From positions 200,408 through 264,407 of the forward strand of contig JAHDCU010000006.1 of assembly GCA_020629715.1 (NCBI GenBank): 64,000 nucleotides of DNA. Reading direction: 5' to 3'. The number at the start of each line of letters is the position of its first letter. Within the stretch, counting starts at the first letter, position 1. Shown one piece after another: positions 26,024 to 35,751 of this stretch. The DNA comes from Saprospiraceae bacterium. GTDB lineage: Bacteria; Bacteroidota; Bacteroidia; Chitinophagales; Saprospiraceae. Under the pieces are notes generated by a model, which had not been told where the DNA came from, searched no databases, and was given only the letters and a program-made list of their open reading frames with translations. Made by a program: the position numbers and the translations under genes.

Positions 26024-28930
26024 CTAGTCTTTTTTAATCATAGCATCATAGATCACGGTTTGTACTCTTGGTCGATACTCATTTCTACCAAACTTTCTAT
26101 TTTCCATAGTAGGATATGTTCTGTTTGATAAGAATATATAGATGATATCATGCTCAGGATCTGCATATACTGATGTACCCGTGAATCCTAAATGCCCAAA
26201 GGTAGATGGGCTACATTTTTCTGAGATATTAAGTGTCTTATCCTCATCAAGTTCTTTCATATCAAAACCAAGTCCGCGACGAGTTGACCTTGGATGTCGG
26301 GTAGTATATTTCAAGATAGTTTCGGGTCTCAGATATTGTTGATTTCCATAATGACCGCCATTAAGTAGCATCTGCATTATAACGCCAAGCTCCTTACTGA
26401 TAGAAAAAAGTCCAGCATGACCAGACACCCCTCCTAGCATGGCTGCACCCATATCATGTACATATCCATGTACTTTTTGCATACGGAAGTATTTATCGTC
26501 TTCAGATGGTGTGATCTGTTTTAATGGATACTTTTCTAGCGGTTTAAAAGTCGTATGATTAAGTCCCAGGGGTCTATAAAATCGATCATTCACAAAATCA
26601 TTTAATGCCTGCCCAGTTTTAGACTGTATTATTTCGCTAAGCATGTAAAAACCTAGATCACTATATTTATAGTCATTGGTGTCTCTTATGCTACAGGTAT
26701 GAATGCGATGCCAAATACTGTCGCGATAGTCATCACGTAAGTATACTTTTGGAGCAACCAATATATTGAAGCTATCCACAGCTGCTGTCCTATAAAAAGT
26801 ATCATTGAGTTGCGGTTTGTCATCATCGGTCATGGTAGACTCGTAAAATGCTATCCACCCTCTAAGACCTGCGTGATGGGCTAGTACATCTTTAAGCTGA
26901 AGACCTCTGATCTGGCAGGTATCTAGATTTGATATATGTTGACTGAGTGAATCTTCAAGTTCTATCTGTCCTAATTCTTCGAGTTTCATGGTGGAGATGG
27001 TAGTTGCCAAAGTTTTAGTTACGGAGGCTACATCATATAAATCATCAAGCTTCACCTTACGTTTCTTATCATAGGTATGATAACCATAAGCTTCATGATG
27101 TACGATGCGTCCATTTTTGGCAATAAGTACTTGACATCCTGGAGCAGCCTTTTCTTCAATCATCTCTGATATGATGGTGTCTATAGCCATAAGAGAATCT
27201 GCGGATAATTGTACGTACTCAGGTCTGGCATAACCCAAAACTCCTGTTGAAGGACTATAAATACCGTGTCCGACCTTATAAATATCACTAGCAGATACTG
27301 GGAGTTTTCCATTGATTTCTGTAACTCCAAATAGCGCCTGAGCTACAGCATCTTGGATATCTTCGTCTTCTTGGTAAGCAACAAGAACGGTCCTTAAAGT
27401 ATCAAAATATTTCAAAGCATATGGGCTCCCAAAATGTACCAAAATGACTTCTTTTTCTTTCTGTAGATCTTCTACTAGACTGAGCATAGAGGCGGTAAGT
27501 CCAAAGTTTTTGCTTGAATACTGGCTTAGATCATGTAGGCTTACGATGATTTTATCAAAGCTAGATAGCTGTTTGATCATTGATCTTGCTGCGGAAGAGG
27601 ATATGTTTTTACCAAAATGAAAATGCTTGGTGTTTACAAAATCGCCAACTCGATTTTGAAAAGCGGTGATATCGCTACTCCCGAGGCTTAATGTTGCTAT
27701 TTTGGCTTGGGCCCCAGGAGATAAAGGTATAGTTTTTAGATCATTTTTGACTAAAGTCAATGAAGACTCTATAAGTGACTGACGTATATTTTGGGCTTTC
27801 CAACTTTTAATTTCTGATTCTAGAGTTTCAGGATTTTCGATGATAGGAGTAGAGTACAGCCCTTGCCTATATTTGGCTTTTAGTATTTTTCTGACGCTCT
27901 CGTTTACTCGTTGTTCGGATATTTTCTCTTCATCGATATATTTGATGATAGCAGCCTTTGCTTTTTTTACATTTTCGCTCAAAAGCAATATATCGTTTCC
28001 TGCTTTGAATGCTTCTGCATCTACTACGCCAGGCTCAAAATGCTTCGCAACTCCTTGCATATCTAGTGCATCGGTAATGATGAGACCATCATAGTTTAGC
28101 TCTTCTTTGAGCAAAGAAGTCACCGTTTTTTCAGAGAGGGTAGTGGCTCTATTTTTTCGATCATCAAGACTTGGGACATGGAGATGAGCTACCATGATAC
28201 TTTGGATACTGTCTTTGATGATGGCTCTAAAAGGCATCAACTCTAAACTATCAAGTCTAGCTCTATTATGACTGATTATAGGTAAGTCGTAGTGAGAATC
28301 TACATCTGTATCTCCATGACCTGGAAAGTGCTTGGCACATGCGATGATGCCGCCATCTTGCATGCCTCTCATATATGCTGCTGATTTTACAGCAACATTA
28401 TATTTGTCTTCTCCAAATGATCGATAATTAATGACAGGGTTGTCAGGATTATTATTGACATCTACTACAGGGGCAAAATTGATGTGTATACCCATGCGCT
28501 GGCAATGATCAGCCACCATTCTGCCCATCTGATATACGCCATGAGCATCCGGCATGGCACCTAACATCATTTGCCTAGGAAATGAAAAGCCATTTTCTTT
28601 AAATCGCATACCTAGACCCCATTCTGCATCTACTGAAATGAGCATAGGGATAGACGATTTTTTCTGATATCTATTCGTTAACTCAGCTTGCTTTTTTGGG
28701 GTGCCCTGGAAAAAACATAATCCACCTATCTTTTCTTTTTCTATAAGTTCATCTATCTCTTTGTAATGCTTCTCGTTTTTGTTGCTAAAAGCTCTGATCA
28801 TGAATAATTGACCCAATTTCTCATCCAAAGTCATATTATTCATCAGGCTATCCACCCAAGCAGAATCAGCAGACTGACTATGTACTAAAGTCGAAAAAAG
28901 TACCGCGCTTATTAGAAACCAATATTTCAT
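26024..28930 (-). CDS. GH3 beta-N-acetylglucosaminidase fused to a beta-lactamase-fold serine hydrolase
   Basis: A 968-residue exported protein with a signal peptide ending VHSQ. The GH3 barrel (about 25-380) carries the NagZ signature CAKHFPGHGDTDVDSHYDLP near residue 200 and the nucleophile region LIITDALDMQGV. A flavodoxin-like GH3 C-domain runs to about 570. The last part (about 590-965) is a class C beta-lactamase/DD-peptidase fold with SVTKTLATT (SxxK, Ser near residue 636), YKYSDLGFYML (YxN-like) and SGHAGLFS. Such fusions are known in Bacteroidota and point to peptidoglycan turnover, releasing GlcNAc from muropeptides plus an esterase or amidase step. Confidence 0.93.
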   Translation of the reverse strand: MKYWFLISAVLFSTLVHSQSADSAWVDSLMNNMTLDEKLGQLFMIRAFSNKNEKHYKEIDELIEKEKIGGLCFFQGTPKKQAELTNRYQKKSSIPMLISVDAEWGLGMRFKENGFSFPRQMMLGAMPDAHGVYQMGRMVADHCQRMGIHINFAPVVDVNNNPDNPVINYRSFGEDKYNVAVKSAAYMRGMQDGGIIACAKHFPGHGDTDVDSHYDLPIISHNRARLDSLELMPFRAIIKDSIQSIMVAHLHVPSLDDRKNRATTLSEKTVTSLLKEELNYDGLIITDALDMQGVAKHFEPGVVDAEAFKAGNDILLLSENVKKAKAAIIKYIDEEKISEQRVNESVRKILKAKYRQGLYSTPIIENPETLESEIKSWKAQNIRQSLIESSLTLVKNDLKTIPLSPGAQAKIATLSLGSSDITAFQNRVGDFVNTKHFHFGKNISSSAARSMIKQLSSFDKIIVSLHDLSQYSSKNFGLTASMLSLVEDLQKEKEVILVHFGSPYALKYFDTLRTVLVAYQEDEDIQDAVAQALFGVTEINGKLPVSASDIYKVGHGIYSPSTGVLGYARPEYVQLSADSLMAIDTIISEMIEEKAAPGCQVLIAKNGRIVHHEAYGYHTYDKKRKVKLDDLYDVASVTKTLATTISTMKLEELGQIELEDSLSQHISNLDTCQIRGLQLKDVLAHHAGLRGWIAFYESTMTDDDKPQLNDTFYRTAAVDSFNILVAPKVYLRDDYRDSIWHRIHTCSIRDTNDYKYSDLGFYMLSEIIQSKTGQALNDFVNDRFYRPLGLNHTTFKPLEKYPLKQITPSEDDKYFRMQKVHGYVHDMGAAMLGGVSGHAGLFSISKELGVIMQMLLNGGHYGNQQYLRPETILKYTTRHPRSTRRGLGFDMKELDEDKTLNISEKCSPSTFGHLGFTGTSVYADPEHDIIYIFLSNRTYPTMENRKFGRNEYRPRVQTVIYDAMIKKD

Positions 28931-29008
28931 AATACCAAGTTAAGCTATACTAGCTGAAGAGTAAAATGCATAATGCTAAAGTCTTGTTAGTGTATATAAT
29001 ATATGTTA

Positions 29009-30940
29009 TTAATTCGGAAGGGCATTAGATTCAATAGATTGAGCTTTTTGAAGGTTAAGTTGAGCATTTTCTTCATCTCCAGCATTTTTATATGCTGTAC
29101 CAAGATTACGAAATGCTACTGCCAGATTTGGCTGTAATCGTATTGCCGCTGTAAAGTATTCTATCGCTTTAGTATGATTTTGGCCTACCCCATAGGCTAC
29201 TCCTAGCAATCTATAAATTTCGTAATCATTTTTAGAGAGCTGTTCTGCACGTTCGAGATAACGAATGGCTCCTGGTAGGTCATTTTTTTCTTCGCCACGT
29301 ACTCGTCCTGCATCTCGTAATGCTACTGCCAGATTATTCATAGCATCTTGATAAGAAGGGTCTAGCTGTAGTGCTCTTTCATAATGTATGACAGCTTCTT
29401 CATATTTTTTCAAATAATAACAGGTATTACCTAGTAGTAGATGAGCATTTTTATAATTGGGATGAATACCGATGGCACGTTTTAGGTATGACTCAGCCTC
29501 AATGAGCATTTCTTGCTTTTTGCTTTCATTATTTTCATTAGCGGATTCCGTGACCAAAGCTCCACCAGCTGCATTTAAGACTTTTGCACTATTGGTACTC
29601 GTATGTACATCTGTGGTGAATAGCGTAAAGTCATTTTTCCAAATCTGGTTTCTGCTTATGGTTTTGATGCTGTAGAGTAGGGCAGTTATTAAGAAAAGAG
29701 TCAAGGCAATTTTATTCCATGATTTATTTTTCACCATCCATATGAGTATTAGTCCTGAGGCTAATGAAAAAGCTAGAGATGGCATGAAGAGAAATCGTTC
29801 GCTCAGATGGGTACCTACTGGAAATACAATATTGGAGACTATAGATAGAGTTGCAATAAAGTAAAAAATGCAATAGGAGGCAGCTGGCTTTGATTTCCAA
29901 AACTTTAGCATAGCCATAATACTTGCTAAATAGACTAGCCCAATGCCAATGACCTTGGGATCTGCTAGGCTCATTACATCAAAGTATCTTGGATAATAAT
30001 CATGCGTAAGAGGGTGAGGAAAAAGAAGAAGTTGAATATACTTCCCTAAGCCTGCAAGTATAGATGCGATTTTCTCAGTTGTAGCGAAGTCCGTGTAGAC
30101 ACCATCTACTACTTTTATAAAAGGATTATTCATGAGTTCTTGCGGAGTATGACCAAGATCCATTCCTAATACAGAAAATCGAATGAGAAGGAATGCAATC
30201 GTAGGTATCAGGAGACCGCCAATGACTTTTAAAATCGACGTAATACGCTGCTGTCTGAAAAACCACAAGGATATAGGGATAATAGCCAAATAGGTTATCG
30301 CATTTTCTTTAGACATTAAGGCCAAAAAGAAGCTACCCATAGCAAATATAAGATGAATGATTCTCTTATGATCTATATACTTTAGTACTTGTATAGCGGT
30401 AACTACAGAAAGCAGCATACACATGATCTCATCTCGCCCTTTGATGTTAGCGACAACTTCTGTATGTATAGGATGAGCTATATAAAGGCATGCGACAGCG
30501 GTAGCCAAAAGAATATTGTAATGCGATTCTTTTTGAAAAATATCGAGTATTAGGATAAATAGATAAATCAAAAAGGCTAGCAAAACATACCAAAGTATAT
30601 TGAATAGATGCCCAACGAATGGATTCTCTCCGAAGATCTGGTATTCGATGGCAAACATAACTAGGCTCAAGGGTCTATAGCGTCCTCCAGAAACTAAATT
30701 GGCTTTTCCGTCTACTTTAAAAAATCCATGAAACGTATCCTTAGCTAATATATCGGGTATACCCGCAATTCCTTTTTGAGTATGCATATTGTCCGTGATG
30801 ACAATGGCATCATCTTGCGCATAGCTGTGACCTAAAGTATTAGCATAAAGTAATAAAGCTAAAAGAGGTGCAATCCAGATAAACCATTTTGAATACTTGG
30901 GAAATGTATATTGGTTTAGATATGAATGATCTTTGGACAT
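29009..30940 (-). CDS. TMTC-like membrane protein with C-terminal TPR repeats
   Basis: A 643-residue protein with about 11-12 transmembrane segments (residues 20-440), then four or five TPR units (about 470-640, for example HPNYKNAHLLLGNTCYYLKK and DPSYQDAMNNLAVALRDAGR). The first periplasmic loop YAQDDAIVITDN with the acidic pair, and GGRYRPLSLVMFAIEYQIFG, match the GT-C-like TMTC/O-mannosyltransferase layout. A sugar transferase role for exported proteins is plausible but unproved. It follows the GHMP kinase gene by about 50 bases and is probably in the same transcript. Confidence 0.82.
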   Translation of the reverse strand: MSKDHSYLNQYTFPKYSKWFIWIAPLLALLLYANTLGHSYAQDDAIVITDNMHTQKGIAGIPDILAKDTFHGFFKVDGKANLVSGGRYRPLSLVMFAIEYQIFGENPFVGHLFNILWYVLLAFLIYLFILILDIFQKESHYNILLATAVACLYIAHPIHTEVVANIKGRDEIMCMLLSVVTAIQVLKYIDHKRIIHLIFAMGSFFLALMSKENAITYLAIIPISLWFFRQQRITSILKVIGGLLIPTIAFLLIRFSVLGMDLGHTPQELMNNPFIKVVDGVYTDFATTEKIASILAGLGKYIQLLLFPHPLTHDYYPRYFDVMSLADPKVIGIGLVYLASIMAMLKFWKSKPAASYCIFYFIATLSIVSNIVFPVGTHLSERFLFMPSLAFSLASGLILIWMVKNKSWNKIALTLFLITALLYSIKTISRNQIWKNDFTLFTTDVHTSTNSAKVLNAAGGALVTESANENNESKKQEMLIEAESYLKRAIGIHPNYKNAHLLLGNTCYYLKKYEEAVIHYERALQLDPSYQDAMNNLAVALRDAGRVRGEEKNDLPGAIRYLERAEQLSKNDYEIYRLLGVAYGVGQNHTKAIEYFTAAIRLQPNLAVAFRNLGTAYKNAGDEENAQLNLQKAQSIESNALPN

Positions 30941-30988
30941 GATGCTTTGCGATATATCTTGGATTTACTCCAATATCGAAAATTCCTA

Positions 30989-31925
30989 CTAAGCCAACAT
31001 CATGTCAGCGTAGGGAATTACTGTAGCAAAGTTTTTTTCTGCAAAATACGCCTTGGTTTCCTCTTCGCTTTTGGACGAACTAGCCAAAACAAAATCGCCA
31101 CCCCATGCTCCAAGAGACTTGATAGACCCCCAGAAATCAGCAAAATGTAATGACTTAGCTGTGTCATACTCTAGTGCTTTGGCAAGTATTTGCTCGTGCT
31201 CATTGATAAGAGCCTCAAAATTTGATAAAGATTTCGTATCGACGATTTGATCAGTAATATCTGATAATTTAGAAGCTAGATCTTTTTTCTTTTTTACCTT
31301 TTTGGTATAATATTTAATCTGGTCGTCACTCTTTTGCTTTGTACCTAAATGCACAAAATATAACTGATTGGTAAATTTAGGATTCCAGTCTACTTTGGTA
31401 TAGCTTACAGTATCATCGGTAATCTGATAGAGTAATGGCCCATCAGCTGAAGCACATGCTACGTCGTAACCACTTCCATTACTTACTCTAAATGAAAGCA
31501 TGAGCGCATTGACTTTTGCCCACTGTGCCATGAGATCTATCAGAGTAGAGCTAGATCCTAATCCCCAATCCAAAGGAAATTCTAGTTGAGTTTCTACTTT
31601 AAACCCATTCCACTTGGATAAAAATTCAGAGTTGAGCCTGACGGAGTTTTTAAGTAACTTCTGGATATGCTTTGACTTCTCCTCGTCCGTTGTTTTGAGG
31701 GCAGAAAAATCATAAAGGGCAATCGTAGAATTAAACCAAGATTCTCCATTATGGTCAAGACTTTCCCATATCAAGTCTGAGCCGCGGTGCTTTTTGATTT
31801 GCATGCGCTGACCGTACTTTGTAGGTAGAGCTAATGCTTTAGCACCGTCAAGTACAGCATATTCACCCGTTAAGAGTAATTTCCCGTGACTATAAAACTC
31901 TTGTTTGATAAGGTCAGTTTTTCAT
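30989..31925 (-). pseudogene. GYDIA-type GHMP kinase (mevalonate pathway), one-base frameshift at codon 3-4
   Basis: The intact reading would be a 311-residue small-molecule kinase. A hallmark N-terminus (FYSHGKLLLTGEYAVLDGAK) lies upstream of the first in-frame Met. The ATP loop is in FPLDWGLGSSSTLIDLMAQW and the motif that names the family reads GSGYDVACASADGPL. The conserved N-terminus is open in the kinase frame but has no start codon there. An ATG at 31923-31925 is one base out of frame because of a run of five A's (31918-31922 as T's on the plus strand). With four A's it reads MKTDLIKQEFYSHGKL. A TACTTTTG -7-like box lies 10 bases before that ATG. It is a frameshift mutation or a homopolymer error. 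Confidence 0.88.
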
Positions 31926-32003
31926 GCAGATTGACAAAAGTATAACTTTTTTGTTTATACATTTCATTTTTGCATATATGTTTTTTGTTAAGGTAAAATC
32001 TAC

Positions 32004-33332
32004 CTATGCTTCCGCTCTTTGAGTATCTAGATATTCCCTGACTGCGTTGAAGCTGACCACTTGTTGAGAGAAATGGTTTATACTCTTTTCTTTTTCCTCA
32101 GGAGTAGCTTCTAGAGTATTCAAAATATTTTGAAGATGCATCTTCATATGTCCTTTTTGGATACCTGTAGTTACTAAGGATCTAACAGCAGCAAAGTTTT
32201 GCGCCAGTCCTGTTGCAGCTATGATAGACATAAGTTCTGGTGCCGAGGGACTACCTAATAGTTCAAGTGATCTTTTGGCTATTGGATGTAGTTTGGTGAG
32301 ACCTCCGACCGTACCTATAGCTAAGGGGATATCTAGCCAAAACTTGAATATTCCATTACTAACGTCACAATGAGATAGACTAGCATAGGATCCATTTCTG
32401 GAAGCGTAGGCATGTCCGCAGGCTTCTATGGCTCTAAAGTCATTTCCTGTAGCCAATACCACAGCATCTATACCATTGAAAATGCCTTTATTATGAGTAG
32501 TGGCTCGATATGGATCTATTTCTGCAATTCTGATAGCAGTTGCAAATTTTTCAGCAAAATGCTCGGCGGTCATCGTGCCTTGATCAAATGTACCTAGATC
32601 GGATATGTCACATGAAACAGAGGCCCTAACTACACATTGAGGCGTATAGTTGGATAATATTGACATAATGATCTCAGGTTCTGATAATCCTTCTTGGAGA
32701 GCATACGATTTTAACTCAAGTCCAAAGCGTTCGAGTAAGCTATTGATGTAGTTAGCACCCATGGAATCACAAGTCTCAAATGTACCTTCTAGCTGATATA
32801 AATCAGTTTCTTGCTTTGAAAAGTCTTTTAATTGTATATCAATGATGCCACCACCCCGAGTATTCATATTTTTGGTGAGGTCATGGCTTTGAGCAATTAA
32901 ATGCAATTTGATTCCCGGCATTCTTAGCCGAATATCTGCAATATCTAGATCCCACTTCAGAAATACTTGACCGATTTTCTGAGTACCGAGTATTTCAGTT
33001 TTGAAACCTCCACGAGACATCCAAAATTTTGCAGCAGCTGATGCCGCTGCAACGACAGAGCTTTCTTCGATCACCATAGGCACCACATACGGTTCACCAT
33101 TGATAATAAAATTAGGGGCTACACCGAAAGGCATCGGGAAATTGCTAATTGTATTTTCACTAAATCCGTCAAGTATATCCTGTTGTTTGTCATCCTTATG
33201 CCAATATGAGATGAGCTCTCTCATTACATTTTCAGGATCTTTGAAGAAGTTTTCGACGATCCATTTGATTTTCTTTCTCTTCGAAAGTTTAGAAAATCCA
33301 CTGATGGTTTTATGTTCTACCTGTGGACTCAT
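32004..33332 (-). CDS. mvaA: Hydroxymethylglutaryl-CoA reductase, class II (degradative type)
   Basis: This 442-residue enzyme interconverts HMG-CoA and mevalonate. The catalytic Glu lies in VPMVIEESSVVAAASAAAKF, the Lys in THNKGIFNGIDAVVLATG, the Asp directly after it in NDFRAIEACGHAYA, and the His in GIQKGHMKMH near the C-terminus. This pattern and the absence of membrane segments place it in the class II group. In Bacteroidota this enzyme serves isoprenoid synthesis despite the family name. It overlaps the isomerase gene by ATGA and precedes the GHMP kinase gene by about 78 bases, forming a mevalonate-pathway operon. Confidence 0.95.
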   Translation of the reverse strand: MSPQVEHKTISGFSKLSKRKKIKWIVENFFKDPENVMRELISYWHKDDKQQDILDGFSENTISNFPMPFGVAPNFIINGEPYVVPMVIEESSVVAAASAAAKFWMSRGGFKTEILGTQKIGQVFLKWDLDIADIRLRMPGIKLHLIAQSHDLTKNMNTRGGGIIDIQLKDFSKQETDLYQLEGTFETCDSMGANYINSLLERFGLELKSYALQEGLSEPEIIMSILSNYTPQCVVRASVSCDISDLGTFDQGTMTAEHFAEKFATAIRIAEIDPYRATTHNKGIFNGIDAVVLATGNDFRAIEACGHAYASRNGSYASLSHCDVSNGIFKFWLDIPLAIGTVGGLTKLHPIAKRSLELLGSPSAPELMSIIAATGLAQNFAAVRSLVTTGIQKGHMKMHLQNILNTLEATPEEKEKSINHFSQQVVSFNAVREYLDTQRAEA

Positions 33333-34366
33333 GTTGTTCTTATTTGTAGGAAACTGTGAGCAAGGCGCAATCCATCGACTTGCCCTTGCACATAGTCTTG
33401 AAGCTGCTCATACTCACCTTGCGCATATTTTAGAAATGAGGATGCTTGTCCATATACAGCCTTCAGTTGACTTTTTTGACTTAAGTAATAACCATCCAAA
33501 AAAGTCTTAATACCACCAGATATAATCACAGATCTACAATGACAATCATCACCTAATTTGTTTGCAATATCATTCGTGAAATCTACCATCTCTTCTGCAG
33601 AATGACCAATATTGGTCAAGGACTCATACCATTCCATCTGTTCTTCATTGGATCTTAGTAGTTCGAGCATGGCAAAGTTAGTCCCACCATGTGCAGCAAA
33701 TTCTATAGCTTGTATAGGCAATTTCAAGAGAGCTTCTAGGCTGGCAGGTCCCATGCCTTGACCTACCTCTTTTACTATGATATTGATATCCAGTAGATCT
33801 AGCACTTTAGAGATAGTCACCATAGGATTCTGTTTGATGATATCACCTTCAGGCTGCAGCCACTCTTGCATAGGATTGATATGGATGATCAACCCATTAG
33901 CCTCTAGCTTATTTAAAAGCTCGGTGATTAATGATAATTCATTGGATTCGATCAATTGCTCTACTTGGGCGATTCCAAGATTGGCATATAGTAGTTGATC
34001 ACCAATAAGTGGTCTTACCGCAAAATCTGGTAAATACTCATCGCTACGTAGTAGAGACCGGCAAGAGCCTAAGCCCATACCAAAACCAAATTCATTGCAT
34101 GCTCTAGCAAGGTTTTTGTTGATACGATTGGCTTTTTCAGTGCCACCAGTCATGCTAGAAACCCAGAGAGGTACGTGAGCACGTTGACCAAGAAAATCGA
34201 TAGAGATATCTTTCTTATTATCAGGATGAGCAGAAAGAAGTGGCTCGTAATGAAAGCGTCTATCTAATTTATCGAGTGCTACCTCAGATCGAAAAGCGAG
34301 ATCGATATGATCTTGTTTACGGCTGGGAGCGTTGATATCATCTATATTTTGAAGCTTATTTGACAA
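33329..34366 (-). CDS. fni: Type 2 isopentenyl-diphosphate delta-isomerase
   Basis: The FMN- and NADPH-dependent isomerase that balances IPP and DMAPP, 345 residues. Typical segments are RFHYEPLLSAHP near the start and VPLWVSSMTGGTEKANRINK, which contains the flavin-binding MTGGT. MGLGSCRSLL, INIIVKEVGQGMGPASLEAL and IEFAAHGGTNFAMLE, then VIISGGIKTFLDGY as the phosphate-binding loop, complete the pattern. It is the first gene of the mevalonate operon, and its stop overlaps the HMG-CoA reductase start. Confidence 0.95.
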   Translation of the reverse strand: MSNKLQNIDDINAPSRKQDHIDLAFRSEVALDKLDRRFHYEPLLSAHPDNKKDISIDFLGQRAHVPLWVSSMTGGTEKANRINKNLARACNEFGFGMGLGSCRSLLRSDEYLPDFAVRPLIGDQLLYANLGIAQVEQLIESNELSLITELLNKLEANGLIIHINPMQEWLQPEGDIIKQNPMVTISKVLDLLDINIIVKEVGQGMGPASLEALLKLPIQAIEFAAHGGTNFAMLELLRSNEEQMEWYESLTNIGHSAEEMVDFTNDIANKLGDDCHCRSVIISGGIKTFLDGYYLSQKSQLKAVYGQASSFLKYAQGEYEQLQDYVQGQVDGLRLAHSFLQIRTT

Positions 34367-34493
34367 ATGCTTTCTGATTTTAACGATTTGTTAGCCAATT
34401 CTTGGCGCAATTATAGTTACTATTCATACTAGTTGATAGAATCAATTCGTTTTTCTGCCAAATTGATGTAATCTTAAACTAAATCTACGGCCT

Positions 34494-35618
34494 ATGAACA
34501 CCGCAAAATGGAAATTGCTTACTATTTGTTGCTTTTTTGCACTTTCTCTTTTTTCACAAAATGAAGCTTATCAACATTTTAATGCAGCAATCGCCTCCTT
34601 TAAGGCAAAAGATTATCAAGATGCACTAGCTGAATATTCTAAGGCTATTAAAGTGAAGCCTGATTATATGAAGGCATATTATAATAGAGGCAATGTACAT
34701 CTCAATCTAAAAAACTATGATAATGCTATCAAGGATTTTAATAGAGCCATCAAACTAGATCCTACATTTGCGAAAGCTCACTTATACAAGGGATACACCT
34801 TGCTCCAAAAGAAGGCATACGAACCCGCTATCATCAGCTTTACCAAAGCACTGAAGATCAATAGTGAGCTGACGAGTGCTTACCAAAATAGAGGTACTGC
34901 TCATATGCGTATGAAAAATTATGATGCGGCTATACGTGATTTTACTAAGTCGGCTGAATATAATCCTGATTCCTACAACGCCTATTATAATCGGGGTCTC
35001 TGTCATAGCAAACAAAATAACTATGAGGACGCAGCCAATGATTTTAGCACATGTATCGATATCAAACCTACTAAGTCGGGTTCTTATAAAAATCGGGGAA
35101 AGGCCTTTCTTAAGCTAGAAAGACACGAAGAAAGTATCAGTGATTTTTCTGCTGCAATAAGAAAGAATCCAGAAGACCCTGATTTATTTTACTATAGAGG
35201 CTATTCAAAACTCGTTACGGGTGATTTAGCAGGAGCGAATAAGGATTTTGCTTTAGCTATCGAAGTGAAACCAACTCATAAAGGTGCAGTGAAGAATAAG
35301 GCTATCACTTCATTTAAACTAAAAAAATACGACGAAGCGATCACAGACTACACCAACTATATCAAAATAGAACCCGACGATGCCAGTAGCTATGTGAATA
35401 GAGGAATAGCATATCTGAAAAAGGAAAAATACAAACGTGCAGTAGGTGACTTTAACGAGGCTATCTTGATCAAAGAAACACTGGCAGAAGCCTATTATAA
35501 CAGAGCCAACGCTCATCTTAAGCTTAATAATGAAGCCAAGGCATGTAAAGATATGAGGACTGCTGCCAAGTATGGCTATAAAGCTGCGCTAGGTTATATC
35601 AACGATTTGTGTAATTAA
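34494..35618 (+). CDS. Exported TPR-repeat protein
   Basis: A 374-residue protein with a signal peptide (about 1-21, ending SLFSQ) followed by about ten consecutive TPR units, each with the pattern YNRGxxxxxxxxYDxAIxDFxxAI (for example YYNRGNVHLNLKNYDNAIKD). There is no other domain. It probably acts as a periplasmic or surface scaffold; the partner is unknown. It is transcribed alone and ends in a symmetric terminator that has an identical copy next to the tRNA-Asn gene 1,284 bases away. Confidence 0.9.
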   Translation: MNTAKWKLLTICCFFALSLFSQNEAYQHFNAAIASFKAKDYQDALAEYSKAIKVKPDYMKAYYNRGNVHLNLKNYDNAIKDFNRAIKLDPTFAKAHLYKGYTLLQKKAYEPAIISFTKALKINSELTSAYQNRGTAHMRMKNYDAAIRDFTKSAEYNPDSYNAYYNRGLCHSKQNNYEDAANDFSTCIDIKPTKSGSYKNRGKAFLKLERHEESISDFSAAIRKNPEDPDLFYYRGYSKLVTGDLAGANKDFALAIEVKPTHKGAVKNKAITSFKLKKYDEAITDYTNYIKIEPDDASSYVNRGIAYLKKEKYKRAVGDFNEAILIKETLAEAYYNRANAHLKLNNEAKACKDMRTAAKYGYKAALGYINDLCN

Positions 35619-35631
35619 TTGATTAGTAAAG

Positions 35632-35667
35632 AAAAAACCCATCTCACTAAAAGTGGATGGGTTTTTT
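35632..35667. terminator. Bidirectional intrinsic terminator, copy 1
   Basis: AAAAAACCCATC and GATGGGTTTTTT form a long stem around TCACTAAAAGTG, with A and T runs on both sides, so it works on either strand. It ends the TPR gene. The same 36 bases plus seven more recur exactly at 36916-36958 beside tRNA-Asn. Confidence 0.9.
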
Positions 35668-35686
35668 GCGCTTCATTATGGACTTG
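35668..35686 (-). repeat. Decayed duplicate of the tRNA-Asn 3' end
   Basis: GCGCTTC, five divergent bases, then GGACTTG. This follows the 3' end of tRNA-Asn (36952-36970) at a constant offset of 1,284 bases without gaps, directly after the duplicated terminator. It looks like an attachment-site remnant or the end of an old tandem duplication. Confidence 0.65.
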
Positions 35687-35751
35687 TAATAGAATGTGGT
35701 TAAGTTATTTTGTAAAATATATATTTGAGAACTGCTTTGTAAGTTTAGAAT

